Assembly (NCBI GenBank): GCA_905201685.1
Contig: CAJKOW010000002.1
Span: 1 to 64,000 of the forward strand
Direction: 5' to 3'
Source of the DNA: an uncultured Bacteroides sp.
GTDB taxonomy: Bacteria > Bacteroidota > Bacteroidia > Bacteroidales > Bacteroidaceae
Length of the DNA: 64,000 bases
In this document: piece after piece, positions 8,610 through 17,158 of the stretch
Numbering within the stretch: position 1 is the first letter of the stretch
Layout: every line of letters starts with the position of its first letter
Position numbers and translations under genes: made by a program
The notes under the pieces: model-generated
Database searches by the model: none
What the model was told of the DNA's origin: nothing
The model's input: the letters and a program-made list of their open reading frames with translations, nothing else

Positions 8610-9755
8610 ATGAATGACACATATATGAGAGCACTTGTATCTATTCTTTTTTCGTTAGGGCTGGCTACGATGGCGATGGCGCAGCCGATGGCACAAACGG
8701 GCGACATGCAGGGTGTGCGTGCCGAATCGAACGTGAGAAACGCACAGTATCCGAGACTGTTGCCGGATAACCGGGCCGTGTTCAGGGTGAAGGCGCCTGA
8801 GGCACTGAAGGTGCAGATTGACTTGGGAAGGAAGTATGACATGAAGAAGGAAGCGGACGGTACGTGGACATGCACGACGGAACCGCTGTCGGAAGGTTTC
8901 CACTATTATTTTCTGATTGTGGACGGGGTGAAGGTGGCTGATCCGGCCAGTGAATCGTTCTACGGATGCGGCATGATGTCGAGCGGAATCGAAGTGCCTT
9001 ATCCGGAGGGAAAGGATGTGTTCTATCCGGCTGACGTGCCGCACGGGGACATCCGGCAGAACCGTTACTTCTCGAAGACGGACGGGCGTTGGAAAAGGAT
9101 GTTTGTATATACCCCGGCGGAATATGACAAGAGTACGGACAAGAAGTATCCGGTGCTGTACCTGCTGCATGGAGGCGGAGAAGACGAACGTGGATGGGCC
9201 GAACAGGGACGGACAGACCTGATTATGGACAACCTGATTGCCGCGGGAAAGGCAGAGCCCATGATTATTGTGATGGCAGACGGAAATACGTCGGACATTG
9301 AGAGCGAACTGCTGAAGGAGTGCATTCCGCTGGTGGAAAGCAGATACCGGGTGGCGGAAGGCAAGGAGAACAGGGCGCTGGCCGGCCTGTCGATGGGCGG
9401 CATACAGACACTGAATGTGGGCATCGCTCATCCGGAACTGTTTACGTATCTGGGCGTGTTCAGCTCGGGATGGTGGGCTAATCCGCCACGTGGTTTCGGG
9501 AACGGGAACGAGGCTGAGAAGTATTACGGGATGCTGAAGGCTGACAAGGACGGATATAACAGCAACCTGAAACAGTTCTGGATTTCGATGGGCGGCAAGG
9601 AAGACATCGCCTACAACAACTGCCGCATCATGCGCGAGAGATTGGATGAAATCGGCATCCGATATACCTACTTTGAAACGCCCGGAGGACATACGTGGCC
9701 CGTGTGGCGGGAAAGCTTAGCACAGTTTGCGCCGCTGCTGTTCAAACAGAAATGA
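8610..9755 (+). CDS. Secreted CE1-type carbohydrate esterase with N-terminal E-set domain
   Basis: A 381-residue exported alpha/beta-hydrolase of the putative esterase (esterase D/feruloyl esterase) group. After a signal peptide ending ATMAMAQ there is an E-set/CBM48-like beta-sandwich (about 45-125), then the hydrolase domain. The nucleophile is Ser261 in GLSMGG. His361 in GGHTWPVWR is the likely catalytic histidine, and YLLHGGGEDERGW forms the oxyanion region. Such enzymes remove ferulate or acetate from arabinoxylan side chains. It has a close paralogue immediately downstream and a GH43 enzyme after that, so a plant-glycan role is likely. An in-frame ATG at 8625 is an equally good start for the signal peptide. 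The ester substrate is not determinable from sequence. Confidence 0.87.
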   Translation: MNDTYMRALVSILFSLGLATMAMAQPMAQTGDMQGVRAESNVRNAQYPRLLPDNRAVFRVKAPEALKVQIDLGRKYDMKKEADGTWTCTTEPLSEGFHYYFLIVDGVKVADPASESFYGCGMMSSGIEVPYPEGKDVFYPADVPHGDIRQNRYFSKTDGRWKRMFVYTPAEYDKSTDKKYPVLYLLHGGGEDERGWAEQGRTDLIMDNLIAAGKAEPMIIVMADGNTSDIESELLKECIPLVESRYRVAEGKENRALAGLSMGGIQTLNVGIAHPELFTYLGVFSSGWWANPPRGFGNGNEAEKYYGMLKADKDGYNSNLKQFWISMGGKEDIAYNNCRIMRERLDEIGIRYTYFETPGGHTWPVWRESLAQFAPLLFKQK

Positions 9756-9823
9756 GACATTGAGAGTCATAATGCTGAAAAACACAGATAATCAAACTTT
9801 TGTAAAACAAAACTTTAAGAACC

Positions 9824-10984
9824 ATGAAAAATGCTTTGAAATGGATTTTTCCGGCCTTGCTGCTTATGCCTTGCGCAGCCGGAGCACAGGAAACAGCCTT
9901 CCCGGAAGGCACAGTACCCAACGAACACAACATCAGCGGTGCGGACTATCCGCGGATAGGGGCGGACAGAAGGGTGTATTTTAAGGTATATGCACCCGAT
10001 GCCAAGAAGGTGGAGATCAGTTTCCGGGGAGAAATGACGAAGGGAGAGGACGGATACTGGACATTGGTATCGAAAGGACCGGAAGTGGTGGGATTCCACT
10101 ATTATCAGGTGATCATCGACGGGGTGAGTGTGGCCGACCCGAACGGAAAGCCGTTCTTCGGTATGGGAAAATGGGTGAGCGGCATTGAGATACCGGAAGG
10201 TGAAGCGGGAGACTACTATGCGGTGAAGGACGTGCCGCATGGACTGATCAGCCAAAGCTGGTATTACTCGGACATCCGGAAGGAATGGAGAAGGTGCATT
10301 GTATATACTCCGGCGGAATATGACAAGAACCCGGACAAGAGGTATCCGGTGCTGTACCTGCAACACGGTATGGGTGAAAATGAAACGAGCTGGGCCAATC
10401 AGGGGAAGCTGAACTTCATCATGGATAACCTGATAGCGGAAGGAAAGGCCAAACCGATGATTGTGGTGATGGATAACGGGAACATCGAGGTGTTCAAGAC
10501 CAACCGCGGAGAGAATCCGGCTCAGGCAAGAGCACGATTCGGAGGCGAATTCCCGAAGATATTAGTCAATGAGATTATCCCGCACATCGACGCGAACTAC
10601 CGGACGCTGACCGACAGGGACAACCGGGCCATGGCGGGACTGTCGTGGGGCGGATTGCTGACTTTCAACACGACTTTGAACAACTTGGACAAGTTTGCGT
10701 ACATCGGCGGTTTCAGCGGAGCCGGACGGATTGACCTGAAGAATCTGGACACGGCATACGGGGGTGTGTTCAAGGACAGAAAGGCGTTCAACGAGAAGGT
10801 GCATGTCTTCTTCCTGGGCATCGGTTCGGAAGAACATCCGGAAAGGACGAAGAGCCTGAGTGACGGGCTGAAAGCTGCAGGTATTGACAATATCTATTAT
10901 GAATCGCCGGGTACGGCACACGAATTCCTGACATGGCGCAGGTGCTTGAAGGAATTTGCGCCGCTGCTGTTCAAGTCGAAATAA
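9824..10984 (+). CDS. Secreted CE1-type carbohydrate esterase, paralogue
   Basis: A 386-residue exported esterase with the same design as the preceding gene: signal peptide ending CAAGAQE, an E-set/CBM48-like domain beginning RVYFKVYAPDAKKVEIS, then an alpha/beta-hydrolase. The nucleophile is Ser274 in GLSWGG and the histidine is His366 in GTAHEFLTWR. VIYTPAEYD-like and KRYPVLYLQHGMGENE segments match the first copy closely, so the pair arose by tandem duplication. The spacing is 68 bp. Unlike the first copy it has an insertion (EVFKTNRGENPAQARAR) before the last strand leading to the nucleophile, which is where substrate loops sit. That suggests a different ester preference (inference). Confidence 0.87.
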   Translation: MKNALKWIFPALLLMPCAAGAQETAFPEGTVPNEHNISGADYPRIGADRRVYFKVYAPDAKKVEISFRGEMTKGEDGYWTLVSKGPEVVGFHYYQVIIDGVSVADPNGKPFFGMGKWVSGIEIPEGEAGDYYAVKDVPHGLISQSWYYSDIRKEWRRCIVYTPAEYDKNPDKRYPVLYLQHGMGENETSWANQGKLNFIMDNLIAEGKAKPMIVVMDNGNIEVFKTNRGENPAQARARFGGEFPKILVNEIIPHIDANYRTLTDRDNRAMAGLSWGGLLTFNTTLNNLDKFAYIGGFSGAGRIDLKNLDTAYGGVFKDRKAFNEKVHVFFLGIGSEEHPERTKSLSDGLKAAGIDNIYYESPGTAHEFLTWRRCLKEFAPLLFKSK

Positions 10985-11154
10985 CCCGGGGTGCGAAATT
11001 CACTAAGACGTGCAGGAGTTAAAGGCGGTGGAAGGAGTGAAGGCCTGCTTGGGGCGGGCTGACACTCCCCGGCCCAACTGGGTGGGCGAGGAACGGCCTT
11101 TAGCTCCTGAATGTTTGTGTCGGTGTGTCAAAAACAGGAAATAACAAGGACTTT

Positions 11155-11862
11155 ATGAAGAAAGATTATTGGAAAACAGGATTGGCGCTATGCTTGGCGG
11201 CAGCCATGGGACTGCAGGGCTATGCGCGGAAAAAGGAGTTGCCGGAGAGGATGCTGCCTTACTTCTCGATGCCGGCAGAGGAAACGGCGGTGCCGGACGC
11301 GGACGGATTTATACGGCGATGGCTGCTGCTGGAACCGATAGACAAGCCGAACCGGACGAATACGGTGTTTACGGACAGCTACATACGCGAGGCATTCGGT
11401 ACGGAATATTTCGACGGACAGTTTACCGTGGTGCCCGAGGACGGGGACAAAGTGCGTGTGGGAAAACAGAAACTGACCTGGCACGGGCTGGACAGCAAGC
11501 TGTTCAACGTGAAACTGTTCCGTTTTGCTTCGGGACTGGAGAAGCAGGTGTATGGCGTGCTGTTCTGGGTAGTGACCGTGGTGGAATGTGAGAAGGACAT
11601 TGAAAACGTGCGGATGTCGGTAGGTTCGAACTCGGCATCGATGTGGTGGCTGAACGGGGAAGAAGCCGTGATTCTGTCGGGTGACCGACGGATGGTGAGG
11701 GATGACTGTATGTCGCGACGGCTGACCTTAAAGAAGGGGAAGAACATCATTCGCGGAGCGGTGATTAACGGACCGGGAATGAGTGACTTCTGCCTGCGCT
11801 TTGTGGACGAAGAGGGGAAACCGGTCAGAAACATAAAGATAGACTACCGGAATGAGGAATGA
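11155..11862 (+). CDS. Secreted beta-sandwich protein of a glycan-degrading cluster
   Basis: A 235-residue exported protein with a signal peptide ending GLQGYA. I do not recognise a named family. The body is rich in beta-strands, and the segment near 150-225 (VRMSVGSNSASMWWLNGEE and later NIIRGAVINGPGMSDFCLR) looks like the jelly-roll galactose-binding or PA14-like modules often fused to esterases and glycoside hydrolases. It lies between the CE1 esterases and the GH43 gene on the same strand, so a role in binding or deacylating plant polysaccharide is plausible. ATG 11155 begins a clean signal peptide, so I prefer it to the non-ATG start upstream at 11125. No catalytic triad was visible. Confidence 0.7.
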   Translation: MKKDYWKTGLALCLAAAMGLQGYARKKELPERMLPYFSMPAEETAVPDADGFIRRWLLLEPIDKPNRTNTVFTDSYIREAFGTEYFDGQFTVVPEDGDKVRVGKQKLTWHGLDSKLFNVKLFRFASGLEKQVYGVLFWVVTVVECEKDIENVRMSVGSNSASMWWLNGEEAVILSGDRRMVRDDCMSRRLTLKKGKNIIRGAVINGPGMSDFCLRFVDEEGKPVRNIKIDYRNEE

Positions 11863-11901
11863 TATTTTGCGGAAAATGAATTAAAACAGTGACAAGAAAG
11901 C

Positions 11902-13353
11902 ATGAAAACGAAGACTATTTTTCTGGGTGTGGCTGCCTGTCTGGCCGGTTGGCCGGCGATGAATGCAGACGCACAGATCGGAGAACCATATATTCACGAT
12001 CCATCGACAATCGTGGAGTGTGACGGCAAGTATTATACGTTCGGCACGGGTGGTGGCGGACTGATTTCGGAAGATGGCTGGACCTGGAAAGGAGGAGCCG
12101 TGAGACCGGGAAGAGGAGCGGCGCCCGATGCGTTGAAGATTGGCGACCGCTACTTAGTGGCCTATAGCGCGACCGGCGGAGGATTAGGCGGAGGACACAG
12201 TGGCCAGGTGCTGACAATGTGGAACAAGACGCTGGATCCGAACTCGCCGGACTTTGCCTTTACGGAACCGGTGGTGGTGGCTTCGTCGGAAGAAGATGAA
12301 GACTGCGACGCCATTGATGCCGGACTGCTGCTGGACCCGACGGACGGGAGACTGTGGCTGTCGTACGGTACGTATTTCGGATTTATCAGACTGGTGGAAC
12401 TGGACCCGACTACCGGGAAGAGAAAGGAAGGAAACGAGCCGATTGACATTGCCATTGACTGCGAAGCGACCGATCTGCTCTACAGGGACGGATGGTACTA
12501 CCTGCTGGGTACACACGGGACTTGCTGCGACGGGCCGAACTCGACATACAACATCGTGGTGGGACGCTCGCGCAAAGTGACCGGACCGTACGTGGACAAC
12601 ATGGGACGGAAGATGCTGGAAGGCGGAGGAAAGATGGTGTTGGCTGCCCGTTACGGACTGATAGGTGCGGGACACTTCGGACGCTTTGTGGAAGAAGAGG
12701 GCGTGGAGAAAATGTCGTGCCACTTTGAAGCGGATCTGGAACGGGGCGGAAGAAGCGTGCTGAGCATCTTCCCGCTGTTGTGGAAAGACGGATGGCCGGT
12801 GGCTGGAGACCGATTCAAGGAAGGTACGTATGAGATTGAGTCGGTGAGAAGAGGGTATGCCCTGGAACTGGCGGTTGACTTTGTCAGGATGCAGGGAAGC
12901 AGACACCGCTTCTGGGAGAAAACGGAAGAACCGGTAGTGCCGATGAAGATGCAGACCTTAGAGGACGTGATCGGAACCTGGCCCAAGGGGGAGATTGACG
13001 TGAGGACAGGCGACTACATGATGCGTCCTCATCAGAAGTGGACCATTACGGCTGTGCCGGAAGCCGGCGGCTATTTGGGCGGTCCCTATTATAAGATAGT
13101 GATTGAAGGAACCGGACGGGCGCTGGCTGCCACTGCCGATGCAGAGGTGGTGACGGTGCCGGAGTTTACGGGAGCTCCCGAACAGTTGTGGAGAATAGAG
13201 CAGCTGACGGACGGGAATTATCGCATCATGCCCAAGAAGGTACCGGGTACGGATAAGAAGCTGGTACTGGTGTCGGTGGGCGACAGTACGCCTACATTGG
13301 CTGAGTTTGACATGGACAGCGACAACTCGAAATGGAATTTCCGTGATTATTGA
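11902..13353 (+). CDS. Glycoside hydrolase family 43 with C-terminal lectin-like domain
   Basis: A 483-residue exported five-bladed beta-propeller enzyme, probably an arabinanase or arabinofuranosidase/xylosidase acting on plant cell-wall glycans. The signal peptide ends NADAQ. IHDPSTIVECDGKYYTFGTG gives the first blade with the catalytic base Asp of HDP. DCDAIDAGLLLDP carries the second conserved Asp, and the Glu of DCEATDLLYRDGWYYLL is a likely general acid. From about residue 355 the chain changes to a ricin-type beta-trefoil-like region (YKIVIEGTGRALAA, LWRIEQLTDGNYRI, KWNF). It lies 39 bp after the beta-sandwich gene and is probably the last gene of the unit. Linkage specificity needs assay. 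Confidence 0.87.
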   Translation: MKTKTIFLGVAACLAGWPAMNADAQIGEPYIHDPSTIVECDGKYYTFGTGGGGLISEDGWTWKGGAVRPGRGAAPDALKIGDRYLVAYSATGGGLGGGHSGQVLTMWNKTLDPNSPDFAFTEPVVVASSEEDEDCDAIDAGLLLDPTDGRLWLSYGTYFGFIRLVELDPTTGKRKEGNEPIDIAIDCEATDLLYRDGWYYLLGTHGTCCDGPNSTYNIVVGRSRKVTGPYVDNMGRKMLEGGGKMVLAARYGLIGAGHFGRFVEEEGVEKMSCHFEADLERGGRSVLSIFPLLWKDGWPVAGDRFKEGTYEIESVRRGYALELAVDFVRMQGSRHRFWEKTEEPVVPMKMQTLEDVIGTWPKGEIDVRTGDYMMRPHQKWTITAVPEAGGYLGGPYYKIVIEGTGRALAATADAEVVTVPEFTGAPEQLWRIEQLTDGNYRIMPKKVPGTDKKLVLVSVGDSTPTLAEFDMDSDNSKWNFRDY

Positions 13354-13388
13354 TGTCGCAACATTTCCAATACTTGCACGGAGGGATT

Positions 13389-13420
13389 TTTGTAGATTTC
13401 CATATTATTGCGTAACTTTG
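13389..13420 (+). promoter_or_regulatory. Bacteroidetes-type promoter for the penicillin-binding protein gene
   Basis: TTTG at 13389-13392, a 20-nt spacer and TAACTTTG at 13413-13420 give a full match to the Bacteroidetes -33/-7 pattern. It lies 36 bp before ATG 13456, so transcription should start about 25 bp before the gene. Confidence 0.7.
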
Positions 13421-13455
13421 CCCCATTATTGATTTTTGGAAGAAAGTAATCCGTT

Positions 13456-15783
13456 ATGATAAGGAAAGTAGTAAAAATACTCTGGATATTGTTGGCAGTG
13501 GGCATATTGACCGGTGTCTGTGTGTTTTTTGCCATTGCAAAAGGTTGGATAGGATATATGCCTCCGGTGGAAGACTTGGAAAATCCGAATTACAAGTTTG
13601 CCACGGAGGTTATTTCGGAAGACGGGGTGGTGATGGGCACCTACTCGTATCAGAAGGAGAACCGCGTGTATGTGGGGTATCAGGACTTGTCGCCATACAT
13701 CATCAACGCCCTGATCGCTACCGAGGATGTGCGCTTTGCCGAACATTCGGGCATCGACGTGAAGGCGCTCTTCCGTGCGGTGCTGAAGCGCGGTGTGCTG
13801 AACCAGAAGAATGCGGGAGGCGGCAGTACGATTACGCAGCAGTTGTCCAAGCAGCTTTATTCGCCCGATGCTGATAACGTGATGGAACGTCTGCTGCAGA
13901 AGCCCATTGAGTGGGTGATTGCCGTGAAGCTGGAGCGTTACTACACGAAGGAGGAAATCCTGACGATGTATCTGAACAAGTTTGACTTTCTGAACAATGC
14001 CGTGGGAGTGAAAACGGCGGCTTATACTTACTTTGCATGCGAACCGAAGGATCTGAAGATTGAAGAGGCGGCTACGTTAGTGGGTATGTGCAAGAACCCG
14101 TCGCTGTATAACCCGGTGAGGTATAACGAACGGACAAGGGGAAGACGCAACGTGGTGCTGGACCAGATGCGCAAGGCGGGATACATCACTCAGGAGGAGT
14201 GCGACTCGCTGCAGGCGTTGCCCCTGAAGCTGAAGTATCACCGTGTGGACCACAATGAGGGACTGGCTACGTATTTCCGTGAATATCTGCGTGGCGTGAT
14301 GAATGCCAAAAAGCCGGTTCGTTCGGAATACCGTGGCTGGCAGATGCAGGAATATTACGAGGATTCGTTGGACTGGATAAACAATCCGCTCTATGGCTGG
14401 TGCGAGAAGAACCGGAAGAAGGACGGATCGAAATACAACCTCTATACCGACGGACTGAAGATTTACACGACCATCGACTCGCGGATGCAGAAGTATGCCG
14501 AAGAGGCGGTGACGGAACACCTGAAGGAATTGCAGTATTACTTCTTCAAGGAAAAGAAGGGGCAGAAGACGGCACCTTATACAAGAAGTCTGTCGCAGGA
14601 ACAGGTGGATGCCATTTTGGACCGGGCGATGAAGCAGTCGGACCGCTACCGGAAGATGCAGAATGCCGGAGCGTCGGAAAAGGAAATCAGAAAGGCTTTT
14701 GACCGGCCGGAGGAAATGACCGTCTTCAGCTGGGACGGCGAAAAGGATACGGTGATGACTCCGATGGACTCGATCCGTTATTACAAGTTCTTCCTGAGAG
14801 CCGGATTCATGTCGATGGATCCGAAGAATGGACATGTGAAGGCGTATGTGGGCGGACCGAACCACCACTACTTCAAATATGACATGGCGATGGTGGGACG
14901 CAGGCAGATTGGATCGACCATGAAGCCGTATGTGTATGCGCTGGCGATGGAGAACGGATTCTCGCCCTGTGACCAGATGAGACACGTGGAGTTTCACGGG
15001 TTTGACGAAAACGGAACGCCGTGGTCGCCGAGGAACGCCAACAACAAGAGATATGGTGAAATGGTGACCCTGAAATGGGGACTGGCCAACTCGGACAACT
15101 GGATTACCGCCAACCTGATGAGCAAGCTGAACCCGTATGAACTGAAGAGATTGGTGCACAGCTTCGGTGTGCGTAACCGTGAGATTGTGCCATCGATCGC
15201 ACTTTGCTTAGGACCGTGCGAGATTTCGGTGGGCGAGATGGTGAGTGCCTATACGGCGTTCCCGAACAGAGGAATCCGCGTGGCACCGCTCTTTGTGACC
15301 CGCATCGAAGACAACGAAGGCAACGTGCTGGCTACGTTTGCACCCGATATGCAGGAGGTGATCAGTGTGTCGAGCGCATACAAGATGCTGGTGATGCTGC
15401 GTGCCGTGATCAATGAAGGTACGGGCGGACGGGTACGACGCTTGGGAGTAAAAGCCGACATGGGTGGAAAGACGGGTACGACGAACAACAACTCGGACGG
15501 ATGGTTCATGGGTTTCACACCGTCGTTGGTTTCGGGTTGCTGGGTAGGCGGTGAGGACCGTGACATCCACTTCGACCGCATGTATTACGGACAGGGAGCC
15601 TCGATGGCATTGCCTATCTGGGCCAAATATATGAATAAGGTATATGCCGACAAGACGTTGGGTTATGATGAAACAGAAACCTTCCAGTTGCCGGAAGGAT
15701 ACGACCCCTGTCAAGGTAGCGAGACGGACGAAAATCAGACCATTGACGAACCGATACAGGGATTGGATGATCTGTTCAACTGA
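13456..15783 (+). CDS. mrcA: Bifunctional penicillin-binding protein 1A (transglycosylase/transpeptidase)
   Basis: A 775-residue class A PBP that polymerises and cross-links peptidoglycan at the outer face of the inner membrane. It has an N-terminal membrane anchor (about 8-28). The GT51 domain (about 60-240) carries TEDVRFAEHSGID with its catalytic Glu and GGSTITQQLSKQL. The transpeptidase domain (about 430-730) has nucleophile Ser487 in GSTMKPYVYALAM, the SDN motif in NSDNW, and Lys672 in GGKTGTTN. Length and motif order are normal for PBP1A, with a long linker carrying EYRGWQMQEYYEDSLDW typical of Bacteroidetes. It is preceded by its own promoter and followed 54 bp later by an HPPK-like gene. 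Confidence 0.93.
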   Translation: MIRKVVKILWILLAVGILTGVCVFFAIAKGWIGYMPPVEDLENPNYKFATEVISEDGVVMGTYSYQKENRVYVGYQDLSPYIINALIATEDVRFAEHSGIDVKALFRAVLKRGVLNQKNAGGGSTITQQLSKQLYSPDADNVMERLLQKPIEWVIAVKLERYYTKEEILTMYLNKFDFLNNAVGVKTAAYTYFACEPKDLKIEEAATLVGMCKNPSLYNPVRYNERTRGRRNVVLDQMRKAGYITQEECDSLQALPLKLKYHRVDHNEGLATYFREYLRGVMNAKKPVRSEYRGWQMQEYYEDSLDWINNPLYGWCEKNRKKDGSKYNLYTDGLKIYTTIDSRMQKYAEEAVTEHLKELQYYFFKEKKGQKTAPYTRSLSQEQVDAILDRAMKQSDRYRKMQNAGASEKEIRKAFDRPEEMTVFSWDGEKDTVMTPMDSIRYYKFFLRAGFMSMDPKNGHVKAYVGGPNHHYFKYDMAMVGRRQIGSTMKPYVYALAMENGFSPCDQMRHVEFHGFDENGTPWSPRNANNKRYGEMVTLKWGLANSDNWITANLMSKLNPYELKRLVHSFGVRNREIVPSIALCLGPCEISVGEMVSAYTAFPNRGIRVAPLFVTRIEDNEGNVLATFAPDMQEVISVSSAYKMLVMLRAVINEGTGGRVRRLGVKADMGGKTGTTNNNSDGWFMGFTPSLVSGCWVGGEDRDIHFDRMYYGQGASMALPIWAKYMNKVYADKTLGYDETETFQLPEGYDPCQGSETDENQTIDEPIQGLDDLFN

Positions 15784-15837
15784 GAATCGGAGTCGGAACT
15801 CGGCGTGATGTTAGTGACTTATTAAACAGGACAGGCC

Positions 15838-16206
15838 TTGGTTTACACAATTTGCATAGGCAGTAACGAGCAGCGGGGGAATAATCTGGCGCTGGCACGC
15901 AGACGGCTGAAAGAGTTGTTTCCGGACATCTGTTTTGCGAAGGAGGAAGAGACAAAGCCCTTGTGCTGCAAGCGGGCGGAACTGTTCTCGAATCAGGTGG
16001 CACGATTCCGGTCGGACACTCCGGCAGGTGAGGTGAACAAGTTGCTGAAGGCCATTGAACGCGAAGCGGGCCGCAAGCCTGAAGAGAAGGCGCAGGATAT
16101 CATCCGGTTGGACATTGACTTGCTGGCATGCGACTCGAAGATTCTGAAACCGAAGGACATGGAAAGAGAATATGTACGGAAAGGACTGTCGCAGCTGGAG
16201 TTTTGA
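15838..16206 (+). CDS. Short HPPK (FolK)-like protein
   Basis: A 122-residue protein resembling 6-hydroxymethyl-7,8-dihydropterin pyrophosphokinase. It keeps the GSN opening strand and helix (ICIGSNEQRGNNLALARRRL) and the R-x-D-x-D-x-L motif (IIRLDIDLLACDSK) that binds ATP and magnesium. HPPK proteins are normally about 150-170 residues. Here the central pterin-binding loops are shortened, so activity is uncertain and it may be a divergent paralogue rather than the folate enzyme. The only in-frame start before GSN is TTG 15838; upstream ATG codons run into stops. It is 54 bp after the PBP gene and probably co-transcribed with it. Confidence 0.65.
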   Translation: MVYTICIGSNEQRGNNLALARRRLKELFPDICFAKEEETKPLCCKRAELFSNQVARFRSDTPAGEVNKLLKAIEREAGRKPEEKAQDIIRLDIDLLACDSKILKPKDMEREYVRKGLSQLEF

Positions 16207-16266
16207 GTTAGTATAGCATTCCCAACTTTCGCAAGCCAAGTTGCCATTGACGAGTAACCAGTAAAC

Positions 16267-16355
16267 GAGTTGACAAGGTGTTTGTTGCAAGCCGTTTCAA
16301 TCGGTACTTTATCAAGCAGGTGTTCCGGCCTTGCAGTCTTGTTGACTGAGCCTTG
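16267..16355 (+). repeat. Dispersed repeat, copy B
   Basis: Matches copy A at 6771-6874 in order and orientation, with shared blocks GAGTTGACAA, AGCCGTTTCAA, ACTTTATCAA and CTTGTTGACTGA, but is shorter by small deletions. It lies in the leader of kdsB. Confidence 0.7.
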
Positions 16356-16405
16356 TCAACTGATGGGTTGAGCACTTGCGAAATTTAAATGATATTTTTT
16401 TGACT

Positions 16406-17158
16406 ATGAAGTTTTTAGGAATTATACCGGCGCGATATGCGTCAACACGTTTTCCGGCAAAGCCGCTGGCCATGCTGGGAGGAAAGACGGTGATAGAACG
16501 GGTGTATGAACAGGTGGCCGGCGTGCTGGACGATGCCTGGGTGGCTACGGACGATGAGCGTATCGAAGCTGCCGTGAAGGCTTTCGGCGGAAAGGTGGTG
16601 ATGACCTCGGTGAATCATAAGAGTGGTACGGACCGCTGTTTCGAAGCCTGCACCAAGATTGGCGGGGATTTCGATGTGGTGGTGAACATACAGGGAGACG
16701 AACCCTTTATCCAGCCTTCACAGTTAGAGGCGGTGAAGGCTTGCTTTGATGATCCGAAGACGCAGATCGCCACATTGGTAAAGCCGTTCACCGTGGAGAA
16801 CGGACTGGATGCCCTGGAAAACGCCAACTCGCCGAAGGTGGTACTCGACAAGAACAGGAATGCCCTGTACTTCAGCCGTTCCATCATCCCTTATCAGCGG
16901 AATGCTGAAAAGAAGGACTGGCTGAAGAACCATACTTATTACAAGCATATCGGCCTGTATGCCTATCGGGTGGAAGTGCTGAAGGAAATCACGGCACTGC
17001 CGCAATCGTCGCTGGAACTGGCGGAATCGTTGGAGCAACTGCGATGGTTGGAGAACGGATATACCATCAAGGCTGGCATTACGGATGTGGAAACGATTGG
17101 TATTGATACACCGCAGGATCTGGAAAGAGCGGAACAGTTTCTGAAGAAGCAATGTTGA
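16406..17158 (+). CDS. kdsB: 3-deoxy-manno-octulosonate cytidylyltransferase
   Basis: A 250-residue cytoplasmic enzyme that activates Kdo with CTP to give CMP-Kdo for lipopolysaccharide core/lipid A assembly. The N-terminus IIPARYASTRFPAKPL is the CTP-binding signature, and VVVNIQGDEPFIQP contains the conserved metal/nucleotide Asp. The segment ALYFSRSIIPYQRN and the TYYKHIGLYAYR motif are diagnostic for KdsB. ATG 16406 is chosen because it directly begins MKFLGIIPARYAS; an upstream TTG would add an unlikely extension. It overlaps the next gene by 7 bp, so the two are translationally coupled. Confidence 0.95.
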   Translation: MKFLGIIPARYASTRFPAKPLAMLGGKTVIERVYEQVAGVLDDAWVATDDERIEAAVKAFGGKVVMTSVNHKSGTDRCFEACTKIGGDFDVVVNIQGDEPFIQPSQLEAVKACFDDPKTQIATLVKPFTVENGLDALENANSPKVVLDKNRNALYFSRSIIPYQRNAEKKDWLKNHTYYKHIGLYAYRVEVLKEITALPQSSLELAESLEQLRWLENGYTIKAGITDVETIGIDTPQDLERAEQFLKKQC

